DNA of 64,000 bases, taken from the NCBI GenBank assembly GCA_022457155.1, contig JAJGOT010000418.1, forward strand, positions 541,001 through 605,000, given 5' to 3'. Shown here in pieces: positions 44,826-55,571 of this stretch (position 1 is the first letter of the stretch; every line of letters begins with the position of its first letter). Both the position numbers and the translations under genes were made by a program. Under the pieces are notes generated by a model, which saw only the letters and a program-made list of their open reading frames with translations, had not been told where the DNA came from and searched no databases. This DNA comes from Cladopsammia gracilis (lineage: Eukaryota; Cnidaria; Anthozoa; Scleractinia; Dendrophylliidae).

Positions 44826-45514
44826 GGCCCCGTCCACACTAATCCGTTTTCAAACGAAAACGGAGCTGTTTTGCTCCGTTTTCAAAAAGATTTGCGTCCA
44901 CACTTATCGTTTTCGTCTCGTTTTCGCCCGTCCACATTACAACGCCGTATTGTTTTGAAAACGCTTTGATACCCTAAGTGCGCATGCTCAAATGAACTCT
45001 AAGCATGCGTATTTTAATATATCGGCCCGCGAAATTGGCGCCATTCTTGATTCTTTGTTGTTTTGGTTTAGAATTCTTCGATATTTTCCTTCTAAACGAT
45101 GCCAAGAACAGCTGGAAAGCAACCAAAACCTAAAACAGACTGTTTCACATGGACTGATGATGAAGTCGAGCTACTTCTGAAAGTCACAAACGAATACAAA
45201 GTGCAGAAAAGCACCGAGAGTGTAGACTGGGAGTCAGTCCAGTCGAAGTATGGCGACATCTTGGATATGTTTCACGGTCGAGTGGTCTGGCTATTTTGAT
45301 GACGTAACCGTTTTCAGATAGCATCGTTTTCTCCGTCCACACCAGAAAACAGCGTTTTCAAAAAGCATCGTTTTCAAATCACTCCACTCTGGAGAGCGTT
45401 TTCGAATCGCTCCGTTTTCAGTGATCGTTTTCGGCGTTGTAGTGTGGACGATAGCCGTATCCGGAGCAAAACAGCTCCGTTTTCGTTTGAAAACGGATTA
45501 GTGTGGACGGGGCC
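44826..45514. mobile_element. 689-bp PIF/Harbinger-like element with TAA target duplication and a Myb/SANT-like frame
   Basis: GGCCCCGTCCACACTAATCC at 44826 is mirrored at the right end, and the match extends to about 49 bases. TAA flanks both ends (44823-44825, 45515-45517), the three-base duplication typical of PIF/Harbinger. Subterminal cgttttc words repeat many times on both sides. It carries a 66-codon frame at 45099-45299. Confidence 0.85.
45099..45299 (+). CDS. Myb/SANT-like DNA-binding fragment in a Harbinger-like element
   Basis: 66 codons starting MPRTAGKQPKPKTDCFTWTD; the stretch FTWTDDEVELLLKVTNEYK then VDWESVQSKYGDI has the Trp/Leu/Trp layout of Myb/SANT-like domains that PIF/Harbinger elements encode beside their transposase. 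The frame ends early (HGRVVWLF), so only part of the original protein survives. Probably inactive. Confidence 0.6.
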   Translation: MPRTAGKQPKPKTDCFTWTDDEVELLLKVTNEYKVQKSTESVDWESVQSKYGDILDMFHGRVVWLF

Positions 45515-45517
45515 TAA

Positions 45518-47399
45518 GGTACTTAAAACACAAGATTTACAGAGTTCAAGTAGATGTTATTTGCGATTATTGATACTGTTGTCAAAATTCTGTCTACTAC
45601 GAGTACAGGTATGGGTGTATGGATAGAGTAAATGGTACTGAAATGTGATCGTCAGGCAGGGCCATGAAGCGAACCGAGGCACTTTACTCGCTTACTTAAC
45701 TTTACGACGTTTTACCCAATAAAAATACAATTTTGAATACTAGAACAAGCATTGGATCTCTCTTGTAAGAAGCTATGCATAAAAATATGAAAGAAGTGTT
45801 CCTTTTTTCTGATATTGCCTCGGTAAGAATTTTAGTCTGGCTACGGCCTTACCAGATATATAAAGTGGCAATTATCAACGTCAACAAAATTATTATCTTT
45901 ACCTGTTCATAAGCATTGAAATCACCAGCTAACATAATAGAACCTTTGCTGATAAAAATGTGATGTCTGTTTCTATGTCATCGAAAATATCGAGATTGAC
46001 GTAAGGAGATTTTTGTGAAGGGATGTAGAGAGTGAATATCCTTTTAAGTAAAACACGAAAAAAGCAAGTGACACACTCAAACACCAACCCCGCGGTCTGG
46101 CCAGTACCTTACGGATGCGCACAGCTATTGCATCCGCCTTGGAAGTAAATAAAGGGCACCTAAAAATGACTTTCGGGTCGGGGTCCGACGGCTATGCCAC
46201 GCTGATAAGTCCTAACAAGGACGAAACAGCTGTCCATCTTTTTTTGGTTGTTCCTGAAATATCATTAGTATGACAGTAGGTTGTTAAAATGTCGCCAGGC
46301 TGTACATTGTCACCGTTTTCTGCAAAGTCGACGTCGTTTTCTGTCTCCTCGATCGCACTTCTTCAGAAAACAAAGACTTCCTCGAAGATCCCTGTCCAGA
46401 AGATTTTTCATCCGCCACATGAACATTAATTCGTCTCTTTTCTTTGTTTCTCTCAGGCATGATGGCCGTGGGAAGCTGTCTTTTCCTTCGATCGATGGCA
46501 GTTGTATCCTCACATTCGGCCGAAGCAGTCATTGCAGTGCTTGAAGTGACAGCTGTTCTAATAAAACCGTATAACTCCGCAGCTGGCTGTCTTCCTACCA
46601 CAAGGTCTACATACTCGAACTCGATTCCACAGAATCTGCAACAATTATTTAAATTTTGTTATTTCGGTTTTCTCTCCCTTTTTAATAGAACTCTTCGTGG
46701 GAGTAGCTGACATTTCCACTCGAAGACCTTTTCATAGTTGAAATTTCCCAAAATTATTTTTCCCACTTCGATAAAATTCGCACGAGGCGGTTGGTAATTT
46801 CCTGCGTGAATTCAGCCATGCGTAAAAGCGTGAGCTACGTTTCTGATTGGTCAACGTTTTGACAGTTGACATAATCCGATTATCTCAAATACGAATAGCC
46901 CGTTCTCAGAGCAGGCGTTCCTTCGCCGAGATCTTTGCCCCTTCGCCTTTATGGTAAAGTCTTTTTTATGGTAAAGTCCCTCGCCTGCTTGAAAATTCTT
47001 TAAAACTCCGCTTCTTCGGATTTGATCGCCCCGCACTGATAAAACTTGAAGCAGGATTTCGTCGCTTACAGCTCTCCTTTTTCTCCACTACAGCGGCTTC
47101 TGAGTATTCTTTAAAGCTTTCTCTTTCCATTTTGGGTATTTTGAATGTGTGTTATTATTCCGACAAGACAAAACTATGGTTTTGAAAACCAAGCACATGC
47201 CGAGCGCGGCAGACATTTTTGTAGAATTTTTATGTGACTTGCGACCCGGTTAGTAATAATGTAATTAATGTGGTTAATGGCAAAATAAATAAAATGGAAA
47301 AAAAAATGGAAATATATGCGTGCATAAATTTGCATGCACTAATGCCACAAAAACACGAATTTATACCTCATGCGAGTAAGCGCATGAGTAACACGTCAC
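45518..47399. other. Retroelement remnants and intergenic sequence
   Basis: Minus strand 45885-46045 encodes a LINE-type endonuclease scrap (IFTLYIPSQKSPYVNLDIFD; after a frameshift GSIMLAGDFNA). A hammerhead-like motif lies at 46202-46234. A 105-codon minus frame at 46284-46601 (RKRQLPTAIMPERNKEKRRI) has no recognised domain. The rest shows nothing I can support. Confidence 0.45.
46202..46234 (+). ncRNA. Degenerate hammerhead-ribozyme-like motif (type I, minimal helix III)
   Basis: CTGATAA is followed by a 4-bp stem GTCC/GGAC with loop TAACAA, then GAAAC, a 4-base loop AGCT, and GTC, the expected cleavage triplet. This is the arrangement of small-helix-III hammerheads found in Penelope-like elements and retrozymes. 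The core has A where canonical CTGATGA has G (position 8), and stem I pairing is poor, so this copy is probably inactive. Confidence 0.55.
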
Positions 47400-47439
47400 G
47401 TATCTTGAAAATGATATTGCCAACCTAAGCGAAGATGGT

Positions 47440-48240
47440 TATGTTATCTTAGCAGGTGATTTTAATGCACGAACAGCTTGTGCTTTGAATTATATAGATA
47501 GTGACGAATGTGTTCATATACCAGGCGATAACCATTTACCGTGCCAAAATCTCAAAAGACGGAAAAACTTTGACAACCATATTAATGAACATGGAAACTG
47601 TTTACTTGACATCTGTAAGACCTGTGATTTACGCATCTTAAATGGCAGATCAAAGGGTGACTCTTTTGGAAAGATCACTTACCACTCGTCAAAAGGAATA
47701 AGCACAGTTGATTACTTTATTGTGAGCCACAATATGCTAAATCTGGTAGACAACGTCATCGTAAAACAGCCAACAGTATTTTCTGATCATTCTCAAATTA
47801 TTTGCACCATAAATACTCTTTTGTCAGTCTCAATCAATAATGAAACAGTACCACAAATAGAAACTTTTAATTTACCTAAACAATTCCTGTGGGAAAACAA
47901 TTCAAGACAAAAGTTCGTGGATACAATTCTTTTAGAGGAATTCCAATCACGTCTTCTAATGTTCGAAGAAACGACTTTTGACCATACCAGAGATGGAATT
48001 AACCTGGCCACTGAAACGTTCACTAATCTACTAAACGAAATATCTTTACGTTCTCTCAAATTAAACTGCCCAAAAAAGGCTCGTAAAAAACAATCAAAGA
48101 AATGGTTTGACCAGGAATGTTTCCAATTGAGGAAGACTTTGACCGAACTATCTAATAAAAAACATAGAAATCCCTATGATGAAACTCTTCGACAAGAGTA
48201 TCATAAGGTACGCAAAACATTTAAAAAAACTTATCAAATC
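47440..48240 (+). pseudogene. LINE ORF2, endonuclease part
   Basis: Reads GDFNAR, then FGKITYHSSKGISTVDYFIV and FSDHSQI, the conserved C-terminal motifs of the AP-endonuclease-like domain, followed by the linker towards the RT. The first part of the domain is absent by 5' truncation. The frame breaks in an A-rich run near 48225 and continues in the next frame. Confidence 0.85.
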
Positions 48241-49690
48241 CAAGAAAACCGAACTACTTAACTCAAAAATCGATAACCTAGTCAAACACAAAGGAAACCA
48301 AGAATTTTGGAACTATTTGAAATCAATCAAAGAAACTGATAAAATTGTTACAAACGATATACTGGAAGCACCAATTGACAAACTATATGAACATTTTGAA
48401 AATCTACATTCAAAACCAAGATCTTCATCACTATCTCAATTCCATCTGTCTGTTCTAAACGACAAATCAGCCTTGGAACAACAGAAAGAAGATCACAACT
48501 ATTTAGATGACCCTATTTCGCTCAATGAGATTGAAACTACAATAAAACTCCTGAAGCCTGGAAAAGCCCCAGGTCCTGACAGAATACGGAATGAAATGCT
48601 CAAATCCGGCTCTACTCACTTAAAGTCTGCAATCTGCAAACTATTTAACCATATCCTCGCCAATGGATTTTTTCCACAAAGTTGGTGCGAGGGAGTAATA
48701 ACTGCCATATTTAAATCGGGGGACAAACAAGACCCAGGAAATTACCGGGGCATATGCATAAATAGCTGCCTAGGTAAGCTTTTCTGTGCCGTCCTCAATA
48801 ACAGACTAAAAAATTTTGTAGAAGACCAAAATATCTTACACAAAGCTCAAATTGGCTTTATGGCAAATCATCGCACAACTGACCATATCTTCGCTCTAAG
48901 AACTCTAATTGATAAATATGTCACCCACACAACCAAAGGCAAACTTTACACCTGTTTCATAGATTTTAAAAAGGCCTTTGATTCAGTATGGCATGAAGGT
49001 CTACTTTGCAAATTACTCCGATACAAAATTGGAGGAAAATTTTATGACCTGATTAAATCTCTCTACTCCAAAACAAAATGTTCCATTAAACATGGTTTTC
49101 AAAGAAGTAAATTTTTTGATTACGGAAATGGTGTCAGACAAGGATGCATCCTTTCTCCAATGCTTTTTAATCTCTATCTAAATGAAATCCCTTTCCTGCT
49201 TGATAAACAAGACACGGACCCAATATTACTACCAAACGGTTCATCCCTAAATTGCCTATTATATGCTGATGACTTGATACTTATTTCTCACTCGGCCGAT
49301 GGGTTACAAAATGCACTGTCCACGCTCTCCCAATTTTGCAGCAATTGGAGAATGAACATTAATACCAAGAAAACAAAAACCATTTTATTTGAAAAGAAAC
49401 ATAGAAAATCTACCCTTTTAAAGCACAATTTCTTTATTAACGGAGAAAACATTGAAATTACCAATAGTTACACATATCTCGGGGTCAGGTTCTCAACAAA
49501 TGGCAGCTTTAAAGAGAACAAATCGATCTTAAAAGAGAAAACTAGAAGATCATTCTTTGCAACTCGTCGATATCTTGATTTCTTAAAATTACCAGTTGAT
49601 GTTATAAACAAAATATTTAACTCTCTATACCTCCCTATCCTCATGTATGGCTCTGAGGTTTGGAGTATTTATGATAAAGATGAACTCGTG
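48226..49690 (+). pseudogene. LINE ORF2, reverse transcriptase part
   Basis: Contains the RT blocks in order: LKPGKAPGPDRIRNEMLKSG, NYRGICINSCLGKLFCAVLN, FIDFKKAFDSVWH, GVRQGCILSPMLFNLYLNEI and the catalytic YADD in CLLYADDLILIS, then YLGVRFS. The frame is open for about 490 codons from the first break and ends at a second frameshift near 49690. Confidence 0.92.
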
Positions 49691-50494
49691 GGAGAAAGAT
49701 ATTATTGAAAAAGCACATGTTCTCTTTGCAAACAAGTTTTAGGTGTAAACAAACAATGCCCAAACGTAGCCTGTAGAAATGAACTTGGTCGATTACCACT
49801 AAAAGAACTTATTGATTTAAATGTCTTAAAATTTTGGATTCACTTAGAAAATCAACCAGAAGATAGTATTGCCAGACAATGTTTCACAATATCAAAAGAA
49901 CTTGCCATCAAAAATCAGGTCTGTCTTGCGCAAAAAGTAAACAAGCTATGTGAAACGTACAATTTAAATACAGCAAATTTAACCAAAAATGACCCTTCTG
50001 CATTCCTTTCTCAAATACGTCCATCTTTAAGCAAGAAAATTTCCGAACATCAATTAAATTTGATTAAATGTAACAAAAAGCTTAAGTTTTACTCGCAATT
50101 CAGAACAGATTGCCACAAAGCTGATTTCTTGAAGACAATCAATAATCTCATCCATAAAAAGACCTTGAATAAATTCCGACTTGGAAATCACCAATTATTG
50201 ATCGAGACTGGCAGACATACAATTCCTAAAACGCCAGAAAATCTCAGAATTTGTCCTTTCTGTCAATTAAATAAAGTTGAACATGAATTACACTTTATAC
50301 TTTCTTGTCCACTTTACAATAATCTACGTTCCAAGTTTTTTGACGATATAAAGAAGAGATATCCCAATTTTAATAACTTAGATAATAATTCAAAAATCAT
50401 ATTTCTCTTTAATAATGTTGACCCTTTTATATGCCGACTTACGGCTGCTTATGTTCATTTATGTATGGAATTAAGAAAATCTTTTGTAATTTGA
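49690..50494 (+). pseudogene. LINE ORF2, C-terminal part with CCHC-like motif
   Basis: After the second frameshift the protein resumes (IIEKAHVLFCKQVLGVNKQC) and runs to a stop at 50492. A Cys/His motif CPFCQLNKVEHELHFILSCP lies near 50252-50312, as in the C termini of several LINE clades. Its last open part starts at about 50060. Confidence 0.75.
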
Positions 50495-50639
50495 TGTAAT
50501 ACATACACACATTTATTTATTTCTCTTTTTATTTCTATTGTAATTTTATTAGGTAATACCATGTATTTATATGGGAATACTGAAATAAATTGTTGTTGTT
50601 GTTGTTGTAGCAAGAATAGTGATCAATCACTCTGATGAG

Positions 50640-50649
50640 TGACTCAGCA
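50640..50649 (+). promoter_or_regulatory. Maf/NRF2-type response element upstream of the P450
   Basis: TGACTCAGCA, the reverse complement of TGCTGAGTCA (half of a Maf recognition element), lies 223 bases upstream of the P450 ATG. Such sites often control oxidative-stress genes. One short match; functional role unproved. Confidence 0.35.
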
Positions 50650-50871
50650 TTTCAGTGTTGTGACATTTTCTGACTGTGTCACGTCAAGAGACGGCATAAA
50701 ATCAGCCAATCATATCTACGGAAAGTGAGCTTCGGTACATACGTCATAAAATTATTATAAGCCTGCTGTCACACAACCCATTGAATTTTGTGTTTCGAGC
50801 CTTATTACGCTTTCATTGCACAGTCAATGAACAAGGCTTCTCTGGGTTCTCGCCTGAGATTCTAATCTGTA

Positions 50872-53800
50872 ATGGCCGTGTTCGAACTGATCGTGAAAGA
50901 ACTTTTGGAGTGGAAACTAGCTATTTTAGCTGTGCCAACACTTTTCCTTGCTTGGTTGATTTGCAAGTTTTTGTTTGTGGACGCGTTCATGTCTCCGCTT
51001 CGAAATCTTCCAGGTCCTTCTCCAACTCTATTCCTCGGTAATCTACTGGAAATTCAAAGGAAAGGAATCTTAAACAAAACAATGGAATGGTCGAACAAGT
51101 ACGGAGGGATCTTCGTTATGTGGCTCCGTCCTGGTGGGTATAGTGCAGTTGCTAACTTGGGTTAAAGCGTGGGAGTTAGCAAACATCACGATAACAATTT
51201 ACGGTAGCGCTGATTATGATAATCGGATATTTTATAACGACTTTCAGGAAGGTTATCAAGTTTTACACTGATTAACTTTAATCTGACGGTTCTGTCCGCG
51301 TGTACTAGCCCCCGGGTCTCATCGCTCCCGGCCGCTAGGGAGAACGCGAACGCCCGTAGCGGCCGGGATAGCGATGAGACTCACCAGCACAATGTATGTA
51401 TTCCCGTTGTTTATAGGGTATTATGTCCGTGTAGTCTGTTGTTTAGTCTTTTGTTTTTGCTCTTGTGTACCACCAAGAACAAACCAATCTGACCGTGTAA
51501 ATTGTACCATAGGGAAGGAAAATTTTGCATATCTAGTGGTCATATTAACGGGGTAAATTCGTAAAGAAAACAACGGCTGGGGACTTCAAAAGGTGGCCCG
51601 TGGTCATCACAGGTAGCGCATAGTCACGACGTTGACAGGGCGAGATTGTCTAGTCACGCATAATACTTTTATACCTTCAGATACCCTGTATTCTGCTAAT
51701 AATGAAACGTGACCGGGAGACAAACACCAAAATCTGTTCACAACATCGACAGGCTCGTATTCACATATTCCACTCCTGTTTTCAGACAAGCCATCTGTGT
51801 ACTTGACGGACGTGGACCTCGTGAAGCAAGTTTTGGTCACAAACTGCTATAAGTATCTCAGGCCACCAAACATTCGGTTTATTATTCCGCCACTGGGAAA
51901 TAGCTTATTTATGTCGAACGGCAAAGAGCACGCATGGCAACGTAAGATGCTAAATCCGGGTTTCAGTTATGGTAATCTTAAAGGAATGGTTCCTTTTATG
52001 AAGACGGCTGCAGATGACTTGGTTCAGGTGCGTATTAATTACGTTCCCAAATATATATGAATGACATTTGTGAGAGCTCTAAGGTTTTGTCTGTTATTTT
52101 ATACTCAGAATAAATAATTTGTACCATACCATTAATCAAGAACTGAAGGAATTCATGGCTATCTGCAAACAAACGTCCTCTCAATGTGAACAATACTCAT
52201 TTCATGGTCTTTAAACAAAAATAATCATTTAATTTATGGGATATCAATTTAAATTGATGGAAAACGAAAACAAATCAGCGTGACAAATTGAACAAGTGAA
52301 ACGACTATCTGTCAAAGAAGAACTATCGTGGAATTATCATATTAATCAAGCATTTATCAGCTAAAATACAAAAAAAAATAACAACAGAATTAATGGCTAG
52401 GGCAAGGCATTACTTGTCTCTGAACAGACTACTTTATATAATACAATGTCATACCCATTTTGGATCAACATGTATCCAACTCGACTACGTCACTGCAACT
52501 ATTGAATTTTTATGAGCTCAACACATATTTAATACCCCTTTTATATATTTACACTTCAGTGATAAATTACCATTAAATTTCAAAGATTACTTTGCAAAAA
52601 ATGAAAACTTACATGAATACATAATCATTTTAAAATGATATTAAGGGCGCTTACCATTTGTCAGAACTAGTCGGCCAGACCGGTCCGTTTGTAACTAGCA
52701 TGCCGCTTTTTCAAGACCTGTTCCTGCAAGTCCATCAAAAGGGTGCATACTTTATCCAAATTGACCAGTCTGACCAGCCAGTTCTAACAAATATAATGGC
52801 ATAATATTTATGAATTGAGCGGTCTGACCAGCCAGTTCTAACAAATGTAATGGCATAATATTTATGAATTGAGTGGTCTGACCAGCCAGTTCTAACAAAT
52901 ATAATGGCATAATATTTATGAATTGAGCGGTCTGACCAGCCAGTTCTGACAAATGGTAAGGGCCCTAAGGTATATACCGTATTTGATCGAATATACGCCT
53001 ACTTTCTAATAAACGACCCCGTAAAATTTTCAATTTGTGAGAAACGCCCCTCTCTATTAAAACACCTGCAATCAGCAATGTATTGAGCTGCTTACTTAAT
53101 CATGAAAAGTTTGAAAACTGCTTCTTAATGTCTTTACTCAGATGCAAGGATTTTGGATGTGAACATGTTTGTTATGTGACACTCAGTTTGTCTTTTGCAT
53201 TTTTATCATTTGCATCAGTTATGGCAGGGGAAAGTTCAAGAATCACAAAAGGACTACGCTGATGTCATGGTTCACGAAGATCTCAACCGTTTGGCATTGG
53301 ATGTGATTGGAGAAAGTGCTTTTAGCTACCAGTTTAAGTCAGTTCTAGAAGGCGACACTGAGATTGCAAGAGCTTTCAGTCGCCTAACAACTTCCGTTCG
53401 TTTTGGTACAATTAGCATGGCGTTACCTTTTTATAAGTATCTACCTACGAAAGAAAACCGACTGAAGTGGAACGCAACCAAGATTATTAACGATACTGTT
53501 ATGAAGGTGTGTTTTATTAATTGTTTTATCAATTCAAGAATACAGTTTATATGAAAAAAAAAACAGAACTTTACGTTACTGCTTGTAATAAATCAACGTT
53601 TTGTTCCACCTAAGAAAACGTAGAGCTTGAATCTTTTACTTGCGATGTAAACATATTTCATGTTTAGCAAGATACATCAACCAGTGTTTGTTTTTTCATG
53701 CAGGTGATAAAAGAAAGACGCCAATTGAAGCAGATGGGCAAAGCCTCTTCCCGCCATGATCTGCTAGACATAGCTATGGACATGTACGATGAGCAAACAG

Positions 53801-54700
53801 GCCTCACTATGGATGACGAACTGCTGCGCGCGCAGGTGTTTACGTTTATGTTTGCTGGCCACGAGACCACAAGTGTGACCATGGCTTGGACTTTGTACGC
53901 GCTGGCGAAACATCCCGAGATGCAAGAGAAGATTAGAAAGGAAGCTACCGAGGTTCTTGGCGATAGTACGTACTTGATTATTTTATAGTTTGATTTTTTT
54001 ATGTAAAAAGTCATCAAATCCAGGAGATAGGCCTAAAGTTAAACACGGAAAATCCTAATTACCAACGAATGGCTCGCCAACCGAGATGGCGGTATAGAGG
54101 GCGGGTCTTAAGGTGTCTCAAATAGGCGGCGTAGTTACAACTGAGAGTGAATTGAGTATTTAAAACGTTTCTCTTTGGATTTTAGGTTCGGACATCACTT
54201 GGGCCAAGCTTGAGGAGTTGCAGTACTTGGGTAATGTTATCAAAGAATCTATGAGACTGTATCCAGCAGCACAAAGTGTGGGCAGATTATCTGCACAGAA
54301 TGATACACTGGGAGGCTACCACATTCCTTCAAACACCATAGTTCTTTGTGGTATTCATGCCATTCAACGATCTGAGAAGTATTGGCCTGACCCAGACACA
54401 TTTAAACCTGAAAGATTTGAGAACTTGAGTAAGTTTTTTTCACATTATTTTTCACCCTTCGGGGAAACTCCAAAAACAATTTTGTGGCGATCGTCGCGAG
54501 GCCCGCTTCTTAAGCTAGCCCTTATCTGTTCCCCTGTCCGTTTTCTCACCTAACCCTTAAAATCTTCCCTTGCTTTAGGCCAAGGTGTTTAAAATTTATA
54601 ATTAATAACCAAACCAAATATATAGCTTACAAACTTAGGGGAAGAACTTCCAGAGTGTCTGCCACTTATGGAAGAGAAAACTGCATTTCCCTAATTGCTC

Positions 54701-54741
<41 letters not shown>

Positions 54742-54949
54742 GATTATAGTTTTTAGATTTGTATATATAATGAGAATGAGAGATATTAGAGACATTTATA
54801 CGCTTAGATTATAGTTTTTAGATTTGTAGATATAAGGTTTTAGTAACTTATTTATTTATTTATTTTTTTAAGTTTCGCTCTTGCGCACAGGTTACGCTTT
54901 GCGCCCTGTGTTGCTTTTATAACACTGTGCATACAGATAGTTTTACTGC

Positions 54950-54988
<39 letters not shown>

Positions 54989-55571
54989 GGCGTCCCTCGA
55001 CCTCACAACAGTAAATCCGAAGTATGAAGCTACGGATGGCGACAAATGAGACAAGACTAATGGACGACTCTATGAAGATATTGATTACACTCACAGTGTC
55101 CAATTTTAAGCACTGAAAAACTACCATGTTTATCACTAGATAAGGTGACTAGATATCACTATATATCACCTGGCTATTTTTCACTGGGTAAGGTTGGGTT
55201 TGGATCGAAAAATACCAAAACTAGTACCGAAAAAGTCCTCTTGTCATGACTATCATTTTAAAAAGAAAATATTATAAAGAATACAATTTTTATTGACTTC
55301 TGAATCTTACTGTTTAAAACGTGTTTTTCTCATTTCAGCTAAAGAACAAGAGTCCATGATGCGCTCTATTCTGATGCCATTCTCGTTTGGTCCTCGAATC
55401 TGCATTGGAAACAAGTTGGCGACGGCCGAGATGCGGCTTGTACTTGCTTCTCTTCTTCAGAATTTCAGCTTTTCATTGGTTCCTGGTTTTCCAGAAGTCA
55501 CGCGAAAAATTGAGCTCACGACTAAGCCACACCCTTCCCTGCAACTTCGAATTAAAGAAGTGAAATCTTAG
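50872..55571 (+). CDS. Cytochrome P450 monooxygenase, six exons, 509 residues
   Basis: A membrane-anchored, haem-thiolate monooxygenase of the ER. Exons 50872-51133, 51786-52027, 53219-53506, 53704-53965, 54186-54428 and 55339-55571 all have GT-AG borders and sum to 1530 nt. In order: N-terminal anchor (about residues 10-36), proline hinge LPGPSP, helix C WQRKML, helix I AGHETTS (about 315-321), ExxR in KESMRLYP (E372, R375), PERF motif FKPERF, and haem loop FGPRICIG with the axial Cys at about 454. Length is normal. Family is probably within the CYP3/CYP4 clans; I cannot name the subfamily or substrate. AATAAA near 56224 could end the transcript. Introns hold several repeats. Complete and apparently intact. 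Confidence 0.93.
51314..51386. repeat. 73-bp GC-rich hairpin in P450 intron 1
   Basis: gtctcatcgctcccggccgct is mirrored by agcggccgggatagcgatga, around a short GC-rich loop. Probably a tiny MITE or regulatory hairpin. Confidence 0.65.
52642..52969. mobile_element. About 330-bp MITE with 59-bp internal tandem repeats, P450 intron 2
   Basis: Ends AAGGGCGCTTACCATTTGTC and its inverse at 52945-52969. Three copies of a unit with ggtctgaccagccagttct and aatggcataatatttatg lie in the right half. A related copy is at 38745. Confidence 0.8.
54706..54986 (+). mobile_element. 3'-UTR fragment of the R4/Dong-like retrotransposon in P450 intron 5
   Basis: Bounded on both sides by (AAT)n; contains ttatagtttttagatttgta twice and tttcgctcttgcgcacaggt through ttttactgc, identical in arrangement to the region below the coding frame at 59289-60245. 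Confidence 0.8.

Larger units (their letters stand above)
47404..50615 (+). mobile_element. 5'-truncated APE-type LINE (non-LTR retrotransposon), (TTG)n tail
   Basis: The copy starts within the endonuclease domain (GYVILAGDFNAR at about 47440), continues through reverse transcriptase and a C-terminal Cys/His motif, and ends in aataaattgttgttgttg at about 50583-50608. Two frameshifts, near 48225 and 49690, break the single ORF2. It ends some 260 bases before the P450 start codon. It is a dead copy. Confidence 0.9.
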
